Below, piece by piece: positions 35,363 through 42,433 of a stretch of DNA of 64,000 nucleotides; position 1 is the stretch's first letter, and each line of letters opens with the position of its first letter. A program made the translations under genes and the position numbers. Location: positions 868,001 to 932,000 of the forward strand of contig CBDCAO010000012.1 of the NCBI GenBank assembly GCA_965213935.1, read 5' to 3'. Origin of the DNA: Bin52 sp965213935 (GTDB taxonomy: Bacteria; Pseudomonadota; Alphaproteobacteria; Thalassobaculales; Thalassobaculaceae). The notes under the pieces are model-generated. The model was not told the origin of the DNA and ran no database searches. It saw nothing but the letters and a program-made list of their open reading frames with translations.

Positions 35363-35851
35363 ATGGAACGTGAGGATCTCGAGCAGAATTTCGGATTTCT
35401 CCTGCATGACGTGGCACGGCTCATGCGCACCGTGTTCGACCGTCGTGGCCGTGAACTCGGCCTGACGCGGTCGCAGTGGTGGGTGTTGACCATGTTGTAC
35501 GCGCGCGAGGGTGTCACCCAGTCGGAACTTGCCGACTACCTCGAGTGGGAAAAGCCGTCGCTGGGGCGCCTGCTTGACCGTCTCCAGGAGAAGGGGTGGG
35601 TGGAGCGCCGGCAGGATCCGGTTGATCGACGCGTCAATCGGTTGTACCTCACCGAGACCGTCCAGGGCCTGATGCGGGTACTGCGCAGCACCGCCGCCGG
35701 CGTACGCCGCGACGCGCTGGGCGATCTGGACGATGCGGAACGCGAACGGTTCGTCAACACGCTGGTCCGGATCAGGACCAACCTGCTCGGCCTTGACGAC
35801 ATCGGTGCGGACACCCAGGAACGCAGGAACGCACTCGGCACGGACGACTGA
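35363..35851 (+). CDS. MarR family transcriptional regulator
   Basis: A 162-residue MarR-type regulator. The winged helix is DYLEWEKPSLGRLLDRLQEKGWVERRQDPVDRRVNRLYL, with the recognition helix in the middle and the wing at DPVDRRVN. The N-terminal dimerisation helix includes LARLMRTVFDRRGRELGLTRSQWWVL. The ATG at 35363 (MEREDLEQNFGF) is chosen; an upstream ATG at 35327 lies inside the operator-like repeats. It is followed after 8 bases by the EmrA-like gene, so it probably controls an efflux operon and senses small aromatic compounds. Confidence 0.9.
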   Translation: MEREDLEQNFGFLLHDVARLMRTVFDRRGRELGLTRSQWWVLTMLYAREGVTQSELADYLEWEKPSLGRLLDRLQEKGWVERRQDPVDRRVNRLYLTETVQGLMRVLRSTAAGVRRDALGDLDDAERERFVNTLVRIRTNLLGLDDIGADTQERRNALGTDD

Positions 35852-35859
35852 GGCTGGAC

Positions 35860-36960
35860 ATGAGTGAAGACGACACCAGATCCGTTGGCCAAACGCCGGT
35901 GCGGTCACGCCGCAGGTGGGGCCGGACGCTGCTGCGACTGTTCCTGCTGGTTGCCATTCCGGCAGTCGCGGTGGTCGGTGGCGGTGTCTGGTACGCCTCG
36001 ACCGGGCGGTACGTCACCACGGAGAACGCGTATGTGAAGGCGCACGTGATCGCGGTCAGTCCCGACGTGGACGGGCGGGTCACCAGCGTGCTGGTCGAGG
36101 AGAATGAGCGGGTAAGCGCCGGCGAACTGCTGTTCACGCTCGACCAGACGCCGTACCTGATGCTCGTACGCCGCGCCGAGGCCCGGCGCGAGAATGCCCG
36201 CCACAGCATCGAGGCCCTGCGCGCCGAGTTCCACCAGATCAAGGCGGAGACGCTGGAAGCCGAATCGGCGGTGGACTACTACAGCAAGGAGGCGCTGCGC
36301 CAGCGCGAGCTTGCACGCAAGGCGGTCACCACCCGCTCGCGGCTGGAGGAGGCAGAACACAACCTGCGGGCTGCCAACCGGCGCGTCGCCACGCTGAACC
36401 AGAAGATCCGGACCGTGCTCGCCCGCCTCGGCGGCAACCCGTCGCTGGCAGCCGAGCTTCACCCTGACTTTCTCGCCGCCGAGACCGAGATCTCGATGGC
36501 GCGCATGAACCTCAGCTACACCGAGGTTCGCGCTCCGATCGACGGCGTGGTGACCCGGCTGCGGCTTGAGCCGGGCGAGTGGGTTGAGGAAGGGCAACCG
36601 GCCTTCGGCCTGATCGCGATCGACCGGACCTGGATCGAGGCCAACCTGAAGGAAACCCAGCTGACCCACGTCAAGGAGGGCCAGACCGTCGAGGTGGAGG
36701 TCGACGCCTACCCCGACGTTGTCTGGCTGGCCAGGGTGGCCAGCATCAGCCCGGCTACCGGCGCCGAGTTCTCGGTCCTGCCGCCGCAGAACGCCTCGGG
36801 CAACTGGGTCAAGGTGGTCCAGCGCCTGCCGGTCAGGATCGAACTCGAGCACCGGTCCGACCATCCGCCGCTGCGCGCCGGCATGACCGCCACCGTGACC
36901 ATCGATACCAAGTTCAAGCGCGAACTGTGGAACTCGGTGAAGCGCGCCGTCGCTGGCTGA
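35860..36960 (+). CDS. HlyD/EmrA family membrane fusion protein
   Basis: A 366-residue periplasmic adaptor. A transmembrane helix (LLRLFLLVAIPAVAVVGGGVW) is followed by the barrel-sandwich (lipoyl) half YVTTENAYVKAHVIAVSPDVDGRVTSV, a coiled-coil hairpin of about 110 residues (AEARRENARHSIEALRAEFH to KIRTVLARLGG), the second lipoyl half LSYTEVRAPIDGVVTRL and a beta-barrel domain. Such proteins partner an EmrB-type MFS pump, but none follows; the next gene is a broken ABC ATPase on the other strand. It is either an orphan that uses a distant pump or a relic of a truncated operon. Start 8 bases after the MarR gene. Confidence 0.92.
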   Translation: MSEDDTRSVGQTPVRSRRRWGRTLLRLFLLVAIPAVAVVGGGVWYASTGRYVTTENAYVKAHVIAVSPDVDGRVTSVLVEENERVSAGELLFTLDQTPYLMLVRRAEARRENARHSIEALRAEFHQIKAETLEAESAVDYYSKEALRQRELARKAVTTRSRLEEAEHNLRAANRRVATLNQKIRTVLARLGGNPSLAAELHPDFLAAETEISMARMNLSYTEVRAPIDGVVTRLRLEPGEWVEEGQPAFGLIAIDRTWIEANLKETQLTHVKEGQTVEVEVDAYPDVVWLARVASISPATGAEFSVLPPQNASGNWVKVVQRLPVRIELEHRSDHPPLRAGMTATVTIDTKFKRELWNSVKRAVAG

Positions 36961-37091
36961 GCACGCCTGCGGACATTTTTTCGGCCTGAACCGACCGGCA
37001 GCAGTCCGGTCCGGGCGCCCGGCCACGGGAAGGGCACCGTGCGACGGGTCCCCGGGCGGCGTCCGTCGTTCCCGCGCCGGAGTTCCGGGGT

Positions 37092-37952
37092 TCAGGAGGC
37101 GGCGGGGACGATGATGCAGTCCTCGGGCCGGAAGACCAGGCCGATCGGCCTGCTCCAGGGGTTCTCCCAGGGACTGTCGGGTGACGGTGATGTGCCGGGC
37201 GCCTGCGATCTTGTGGCGCGACAATCTGGGTGAGATCCGCGCGTCAATCAGGATGAGATTCCCGGACGGTCCCGGCCACCTCGGCTGCGAGCCGGCCCGA
37301 GAACCAGTTGGACCGTCCGATGAACTCCGCCACGAACCGGGGCTTCGGGTCGGCATGGATTTCGGTTGGCAGGCCCTGCTGCATGATCCGCTCTTCACTC
37401 ATGACAACGACCTGGTCGCCCGGACTCATCGCCTCCTCCTGGTCGTGTGTCACGACGATGGTCGTGACCCCGACGGCCGACAGGGTTTCGTTGAGCTCGA
37501 GCCTGGGCTCCTGCCGGAGCTTCGCATCAAGGGCCGAGAGCGGTTCGTCGAGCAGCACCACTTCCAGGCTGACCGCCGCTGAACTGGCCGGGCGCGGATG
37601 CTCGAATCCCGTCGACTTGACGAGGTCAGCATGTCGCTGATGCGGGCCGGTATCCCGCTCTTCTCGTATCCGCAGTTCTTCAGTCCGTAGCCCACGTTCT
37701 GAACAACCGTCATGTGCGGAAACAGCGCATAATCCTGGAACAGGAGGCCGACATTACGCTCGCAGGGCCGCTTGCCCTTCCCTGGCCCGCGATGAAGATG
37801 CTGCCCTCGTTCGGCTCCCCGAAGCCGCAGACCATGCGCAAGGTTGTCGTCTTGCCGCAGCCGCTCGGACCAGGAAGCGCCAGGACCTGCCCCTTGTCGA
37901 CCGTCAGCAACACATCGTGGACCGCGGTGAAGTCGCCGAAACGCTTGGTCAT
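37092..37952 (-). pseudogene. ABC transporter ATP-binding protein (PotA/UgpC-like), frameshifted
   Basis: Clear pieces of one spermidine/sugar-type ABC ATPase lie in order but in different frames: MTKRFGDFTAVHDVLL and LPGPSGCGKTTTLRM (Walker A) first, then NVGLLFQDYALFPHMTVVQNVGYGL (Q-loop), then MVLLDEPLSALDAKLRQE (Walker B) with TTIVVTHDQEEAM (H-loop). The end VFRPEDCIIVPAAS belongs to a TOBE-type tail and stops at 37092. The ABC signature LSGGQ is missing. The start lies about 20 bases beyond the end of the group II intron, so the intron may have hit the gene's 5' end. Confidence 0.8.
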
Positions 37953-38061
37953 ACAAGAGCTCGAGAACCGGCCGGGTAGACGGGAGCCTTGCGGCGTCCC
38001 GTCCCCCACAGACCCGAGCATGCGCGTCTAACGCACTCGGTTCCTCACATGACAGGTTCGC

Positions 38062-38703
38062 TCAAGTCTTCGTGGCCGCCCGCCGGATGCGAGCTGGTGG
38101 CAGCGGGAAGCGTCGCAGGATGTCATGCATCCGTGTCCACGCCACCCGCCCCTGGCGGTGGCGGCGGGAAAGCCACTGGCGCCAGATGTGGGTGACCAAA
38201 TAGTGGAAGCGTGCGATGTTGGAGCTGTTGCCTCTGATCCCGTAGTAGGCGCAGTGTCCCCGGATGACCCGCGCGAGATGGGCCTGCTGGTCACCGAGCG
38301 GTCTGTGCCGGTTACTCTGGCACCAGTCCTTGACGGACTTGACCGCCCGCGCGAAACGCCCCTTGGCCGTGCGTTGACGCACCACCGGATCTCCCCTGCG
38401 GGACTTCGCCCAGACATGGGTGAAGCCGAGGAAGTCGAAGGTCGCATCGTCTGTGTGGCTCCGGTGGCGCTTCGGCCGGAAGTCTACGAACCTGGTCTTG
38501 GTCGGGTGGAGCGTGAGCCCGTACCGCCCAAGACGTTTGCCCAGGACATCAAGCACCCGCCTGGCGTCCCGTTCGGTCTCGAAGAGGAGCAGTGCATCAT
38601 CGGCGTACCGCACGAGCCGACACCGGCCTCGCATGCGGGGCGTGACCACTGTCTCGAACCATTCATCCAGCACATGGTGCAGATAAACGTTCGATAACAG
38701 CGG
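38062..38703 (-). pseudogene. C-terminal half of a group II intron reverse transcriptase (split gene)
   Basis: Reads PLLSNVYLHHVLDEWFETVV, then VRYADDALLLFETERDA with the catalytic YADD, then the thumb and maturase X region (TFDFLGFTHVWAKSRRG to GHCAYYGIRGNSSNIARFHY) and a stop at 38062. Upstream of CCGCTGTTATCG it enters the RIT inverted repeat. The N-terminal half at 47007-47690 ends with the same 12 bases in the same frame, so both are one gene interrupted after the SPLLS motif of RT block 4. Neither half can be active alone. Confidence 0.85.
38692..38703. repeat. Left copy of 12-bp direct repeat flanking the 8.3-kb insertion
   Basis: CGATAACAGCGG, identical to 47007-47018. It lies between the RT 3' half and the first base of the RIT terminal inverted repeat. 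The RT frame is continuous when the two copies are collapsed into one. It looks like a target duplication or a recombination core. Confidence 0.8.
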
Positions 38704-38792
38704 ATATGGGAACCGTATGATTCTGGGAACCTGAGCCGCTGCGGGCATTGCTTATCAAGGGATTGGGCGCGATTCAGGTTCCCATAAAAATG
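38704..38792. repeat. Left terminal inverted repeat of the RIT element (89 bp)
   Basis: Begins ATATGGGAACCGTATG and ends CCCATAAAAATG. It is a perfect reverse complement of 42307-42395 when compared base by base. Within it, TGGGAACCTGA and TCAGGTTCCCA form an internal inverted pair about 40 bases apart, with a third GGGAACC at the outer end. These resemble paired recombinase-binding arms. Confidence 0.95.
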
Positions 38793-38798
38793 GCGGGT

Positions 38799-39791
38799 TC
38801 AGGTGCCTGCGAGCATTGCGAGTAACTCGTCCTGTACACCCTTGAACTTGCCCTTTTTGAGGCTGGGCGGGCGCCACTTGTCGAGCGTATCGAGCTTGTC
38901 GGTCGGATCGGCCTGCAGATACATCTCGGTGGTCTGAAGGCTTGCATGCCCGAGCCAGAGCGAGACCTTCCTGACGTCACCGGTTGCCTCGAGCGTGTGG
39001 ATTGCGCAAGCGTGACGCAGCAGGTGGGGGGATACGGTCTTGTTGGTGATTGACGGCACGCTGCGCGCAGCGGTTTGTGCATGCAGGGAGAGCCGTTTGG
39101 CGAAGCCGCGCCGGGTCATGCCGGTGCCCATGGCGTTGAGGAAGAGATGGCGGTCGGCACTCTCCGGCCGGAGAGCCAACCAGTCCCGCAGGGCCCTGCG
39201 GGTTTCCTTCCACAGCGGCAGGATGCGCTCGCGCCGGCCCTTGCCGATGATATGCACCTCGTCGAGGGCCGGCATCTTGAGATCGTCGAGCGCCAGCCCG
39301 ACCAGTTCCGAGACCCGCAGGCCGGCGTTGTAGGTGAGGCACAGCATCGCGCGGTCCCGTATTCCCGCCACCGTGTCCGGATCCGGCGCGTCGAGCAGGG
39401 CCCGCGTTTCGGCCCGGTCGAGAGAGCCGATGAGGGGCACGTCGCCCTTTTTCGCCGGGATCTGGCGCACGTGCGCGGCGAGGTCGAGATATCTCGGGTG
39501 CCGGAACTCGAGGAAGCGGAAGAAGGCCTTGATGGCCGCGAGCCGGGCATTGCGTGTGCGCACCCCGTTTCCGCGATCCCGTTCGAGATGTTCGAGAAAC
39601 TCGAGAAGGGTCGCTATGTCGAGATGTCCGATCTCGAGCGTGCAGGGCCGGATGCCGTGTTTGTCCGCCGCGAAGACGACCAGCAGCTTGAAGCACAGGG
39701 CATAGCTTTCAACGGTATGCCGGCTCGTGCCCCTGTCGCGTGGAAGATACTCCCGCAGGAACATCGCCAGGGGAGGAGCGAGTTCAGCCAT
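38799..39791 (-). CDS. ritC: RIT element tyrosine recombinase C
   Basis: A 330-residue tyrosine recombinase. The N-terminal SAM-like core-binding domain (FLREYLPRDRGTSRHTVESY) is followed by the catalytic domain. The catalytic residues are visible: Arg in NAGLRVSELVGL, Lys in IIGKGRRERIL, His-x-x-Arg in HLLRHACAIHTL, His in WLGHASLQTTEMYLQAD, and the nucleophilic Tyr in that last segment. The ATG at 39791 overlaps the end of ritB by eight bases; an ATG at 39809 is an alternative. It is the third of three overlapping genes and ends just inside the left inverted repeat. Confidence 0.93.
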   Translation of the reverse strand: MAELAPPLAMFLREYLPRDRGTSRHTVESYALCFKLLVVFAADKHGIRPCTLEIGHLDIATLLEFLEHLERDRGNGVRTRNARLAAIKAFFRFLEFRHPRYLDLAAHVRQIPAKKGDVPLIGSLDRAETRALLDAPDPDTVAGIRDRAMLCLTYNAGLRVSELVGLALDDLKMPALDEVHIIGKGRRERILPLWKETRRALRDWLALRPESADRHLFLNAMGTGMTRRGFAKRLSLHAQTAARSVPSITNKTVSPHLLRHACAIHTLEATGDVRKVSLWLGHASLQTTEMYLQADPTDKLDTLDKWRPPSLKKGKFKGVQDELLAMLAGT

Positions 39792-40710
39792 CGTTCGTGC
39801 TCCCCGCATGCAGCCTCTCCGTGGCCTGCGACACCTGTCGGAGCAACACCGGCGTCGCTTCGAGGTACCAGTAGGTGTCGGCGGTGTTGGAATGGCCGAG
39901 ATAGGTCGACAGCGTCAGCATGTGGCGGCCGACATCCCGCCGCTCGGTCGAGATCGTGCTTTCGAGCGCGCGAACCGCAAAGGAGTGTCGAAGGTCATGA
40001 AGCCGCGGGCCAGGCTGGCCTGGCCCGGCTCGAAGCCCCACCCGCCGGGCCAGCTTGACGAAGACGGTCGCGAGATAGACCGGATGCATGGGCCGGCCCG
40101 TCGAGAGCACAAACAGGTGGTCGTCGGGCCCGCCGCGGCGCTTCCTCTCCCGGAGATACGCCTCCATGGCCCGATGGACGCTGTCCTCCAGCGGGACGAG
40201 GCGGCGCTTGCCGAACTTCGCCTTCCTGATCAGCAAGCCATCCGCCGTCAGGTCGGTCAGCAGCAGGCCGGTCGCTTCCGAGCGCCGCAAGCCGGTCGCG
40301 GCGATCAGCCCCAGGATGTAATGGAACGTCAGCGGCGTGATCGAACCGGCCGGCGGCAGCTCCAGCGCCGCATCCATGATCCGCCGGATCTCGGTCACGG
40401 ACAGCAGATGAGGCGTTGGCCGCCGCGATCGTGCCTTGCCCAGGGCGTCGCGGTCCGGCACCTCGTGACGTTCGTCGTCGGCGTGCAGGACGCTGGCGAG
40501 GTCGCACACATACCGCAGCTTGGCTTGCGCCTGTCGGGGAGACGGCGTCGTCGATGCCCAATCGAGGACCGTGCTGGTGTGCACGAAGCTGTCGCCACGG
40601 GCCTCGGCGTAGGCCGCGTAGTCCTGCAGGCACCGCGCCTGTTCCACATAGGCATGACCCAAGGCCCTGCGGAAGGTGACGTAGCGCTCCACGTGCTCGG
40701 CCAGCGTCAT
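39784..40710 (-). CDS. ritB: RIT element tyrosine recombinase B
   Basis: A 308-residue tyrosine recombinase. It starts MTLAEHVERYVTFRRALGHAYVEQ. Catalytic signatures are ATGLRRSEATGLLL (Arg), KFGKRRLVPL (Lys), HDLRHSFAVRAL (His-x-x-Arg) and TYLGHSNTADTYWYLEA (His and Tyr). The start at 40710 overlaps the ritA stop as ATGA, so translation is coupled. A longer frame to 41346 lies entirely in ritA and is not used. The three Rit proteins probably act together on the 89-bp ends, possibly as an obligate complex, but the division of labour is not known. Confidence 0.94.
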   Translation of the reverse strand: MTLAEHVERYVTFRRALGHAYVEQARCLQDYAAYAEARGDSFVHTSTVLDWASTTPSPRQAQAKLRYVCDLASVLHADDERHEVPDRDALGKARSRRPTPHLLSVTEIRRIMDAALELPPAGSITPLTFHYILGLIAATGLRRSEATGLLLTDLTADGLLIRKAKFGKRRLVPLEDSVHRAMEAYLRERKRRGGPDDHLFVLSTGRPMHPVYLATVFVKLARRVGLRAGPGQPGPRLHDLRHSFAVRALESTISTERRDVGRHMLTLSTYLGHSNTADTYWYLEATPVLLRQVSQATERLHAGSTNDG

Positions 40711-42263
40711 CTCTCGTCTCCGGCGACCGGCCAGGGCTGGGCCACTTCCCGGAGCATTCGCACATCGACCCGCGCATAAATCGCCGTTGTCTGCATGGAT
40801 TGATGACGCAGCAGGGTGCCGATGACCTCCAGCGGGGTGTTGTCGCGCAGCATGTTCGTCGCCGCGGAATGCCGGAAGACATGCCCCGCCGGCAGTCCCT
40901 CGGCCTCGACGCCGGACCGCTTGATTGCAGCCTGCGCGACCGCTGACACACCACCGCTGGTCAGGGGCCGATGGAGCGGCGGCATCATGCGCAGGAACAC
41001 CGTCTCGGCCTCCACGACAGGCCGCGCATGGAGGATGTAATCCTTGACCGCGGTCCCTACATCCTGCGGTAACGGCAAGACCGCAGCGCGTCGCGATTTG
41101 CCGCTGACCCGAACGACCGCATTGTCCCAGTCGATATCGTTCAAGCGAAGAGTGGCGACGTCGCCGGCACGCAGGGCGAGCCGGGCGAGGAGCAGCAGGA
41201 TGGCGTGGTCCCGCAGTCCCATGGGCGTCGCCCGGTCGCACGAGGCGATGATGCGCTCGATATCGTTCCGCGGCAGATGACGGGGTAAGGTCGAGAACCT
41301 CTGCAGGGGAACTGTCGGCACCGCACCGACAAGCCCGGGCCGGCAAAGGCCGTCCAGCACGAGGAAGCGCAGATACAACCGAAGCGCCGACGTCTCGCGT
41401 CGGACAAGATCGCGCGACGCCGTCTCGAGGCGGTGCTGTACCGTATTCCTGATCAGCGTCGCGCTGTATCGATCGGGGTCGTCGCCAAGATGGGGAAGCA
41501 GCACCCGCATGGCCTTGTGGTAGCTCTGTATGGTCCCCTCCCCGATGCCGCGATAGCGCCGCAGCCAGACCAGGAATCGTGCCACATGGCGGCCCGGATC
41601 CTCACACGCCGGCGTCGGGCGCGCAGGGGCGATGCCCGTGCCGATCAGGTGCTCGATGAACAACCCGATCTTCGATCGGCTGTTGTCGCGGCCCGCGAAC
41701 CGGCCGGTTCTGATGAAGAAGTGGGGGTGGGTACAGGTGCAGTCGTGCGCCAGAAACCGGGAGAAGACGTCGTCATCGACCTCGGCGAGCGCGATATCGT
41801 GCAGGTAGAGCCAGACGATGAAGTGTCGACAGCGCTTGCGGTAGGCGGCGATCGACTCGGGAACATATCCCTGTGCCGCGAGCATTTGAAGGAACGACTC
41901 CACCACGCCGCCGCCGCTCTCGATCTCCGCAGGAATCCGCGCGCGTCCCGTCTCCATGAGGAAGCCGAGAAACCGGTGCAGATGCCATCGGGCGCGTTCG
42001 AGGTTCTTGCGGTAACCGCGCGGACCGGGACAGGCACAGTCGTGCTCCAGGAATCGATGCAGGACGCGAATATCGAGCGTCTCGATCCCGGTCCCGTTCG
42101 CTGACAGCCACGCGATGAGGTGCAGGATCGTTCGGATGCACTTGCCCGTCAGGCTGGGGGAATATCCCAGGACCTGCAAACGCGCCTTGTAGTCCTCGAC
42201 GATGCCCGGGTCCGGGTCACCGCTCGCGTCGGGCGACGCCGCGTTGGCGATCATGGATGGCAT
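40707..42263 (-). CDS. ritA: RIT element tyrosine recombinase A
   Basis: A 518-residue tyrosine recombinase, longer than its partners. The first 250 residues include two repeats of a cysteine-rich helical module: FLEHDCACPGPRGYRKN and FLAHDCTCTHPHFFIRT, each with a DCxC motif that may bind zinc or an iron-sulfur centre. The catalytic half follows: LALRAGDVATLRL (Arg), VSGKSRRAAVLPL (Lys), HVFRHSAATNML (His-x-x-Arg) and LLRHQSMQTTAIYARVD (Tyr). Transcription starts near the right inverted repeat. The paired DCxC modules are the oddest part, since typical phage integrases lack them. Confidence 0.93.
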   Translation of the reverse strand: MPSMIANAASPDASGDPDPGIVEDYKARLQVLGYSPSLTGKCIRTILHLIAWLSANGTGIETLDIRVLHRFLEHDCACPGPRGYRKNLERARWHLHRFLGFLMETGRARIPAEIESGGGVVESFLQMLAAQGYVPESIAAYRKRCRHFIVWLYLHDIALAEVDDDVFSRFLAHDCTCTHPHFFIRTGRFAGRDNSRSKIGLFIEHLIGTGIAPARPTPACEDPGRHVARFLVWLRRYRGIGEGTIQSYHKAMRVLLPHLGDDPDRYSATLIRNTVQHRLETASRDLVRRETSALRLYLRFLVLDGLCRPGLVGAVPTVPLQRFSTLPRHLPRNDIERIIASCDRATPMGLRDHAILLLLARLALRAGDVATLRLNDIDWDNAVVRVSGKSRRAAVLPLPQDVGTAVKDYILHARPVVEAETVFLRMMPPLHRPLTSGGVSAVAQAAIKRSGVEAEGLPAGHVFRHSAATNMLRDNTPLEVIGTLLRHQSMQTTAIYARVDVRMLREVAQPWPVAGDER

Positions 42264-42306
42264 GCTGATTCTCCTGTCCAGGGTTAAAACCGGCAGAAGA
42301 AGAGCA

Positions 42307-42395
42307 CATTTTTATGGGAACCTGAATCGCGCCCAATCCCTTGATAAGCAATGCCCGCAGCGGCTCAGGTTCCCAGAATCATACGGTTCCCATAT
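42307..42395. repeat. Right terminal inverted repeat of the RIT element (89 bp)
   Basis: Perfect inverted copy of 38704-38792. Its outer end CCATAT touches TGAATAGG, the start of an IS91-like element. Identity stops exactly at both ends of the 89 bases, which fixes the element boundaries. Confidence 0.95.
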
Positions 42396-42408
42396 TGAAT
42401 AGGCTCTT

Positions 42409-42433
42409 ATCGGTCGTGCGCAGCATGACCGAT
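42409..42433. repeat. Hairpin next to intron copy B, probable IS91 end structure
   Basis: ATCGGTC at 42409-42415 pairs with GACCGAT at 42427-42433 around an 11-base loop. It lies right against the 3' end of intron copy B and 13 bases from the RIT repeat. Sub-terminal hairpins are expected at IS91 origin ends. Confidence 0.5.

Larger units (their letters stand above)
38704..42395 (-). mobile_element. RIT (recombinase-in-trio) element
   Basis: A 3.7-kb element with three overlapping tyrosine recombinase genes, all on the minus strand in the order ritA (518 codons), ritB (309) and ritC (331). Perfect 89-bp terminal inverted repeats bound it. This architecture defines the recombinase-in-trio class of elements. 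The last recombinase stops 7 bases before the inner end of the left repeat, and little passenger DNA exists. It is inserted in a group II intron RT gene on the left, and abuts an IS91-like element on the right. All three recombinases appear intact, so the element may still be mobile. Confidence 0.88.
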
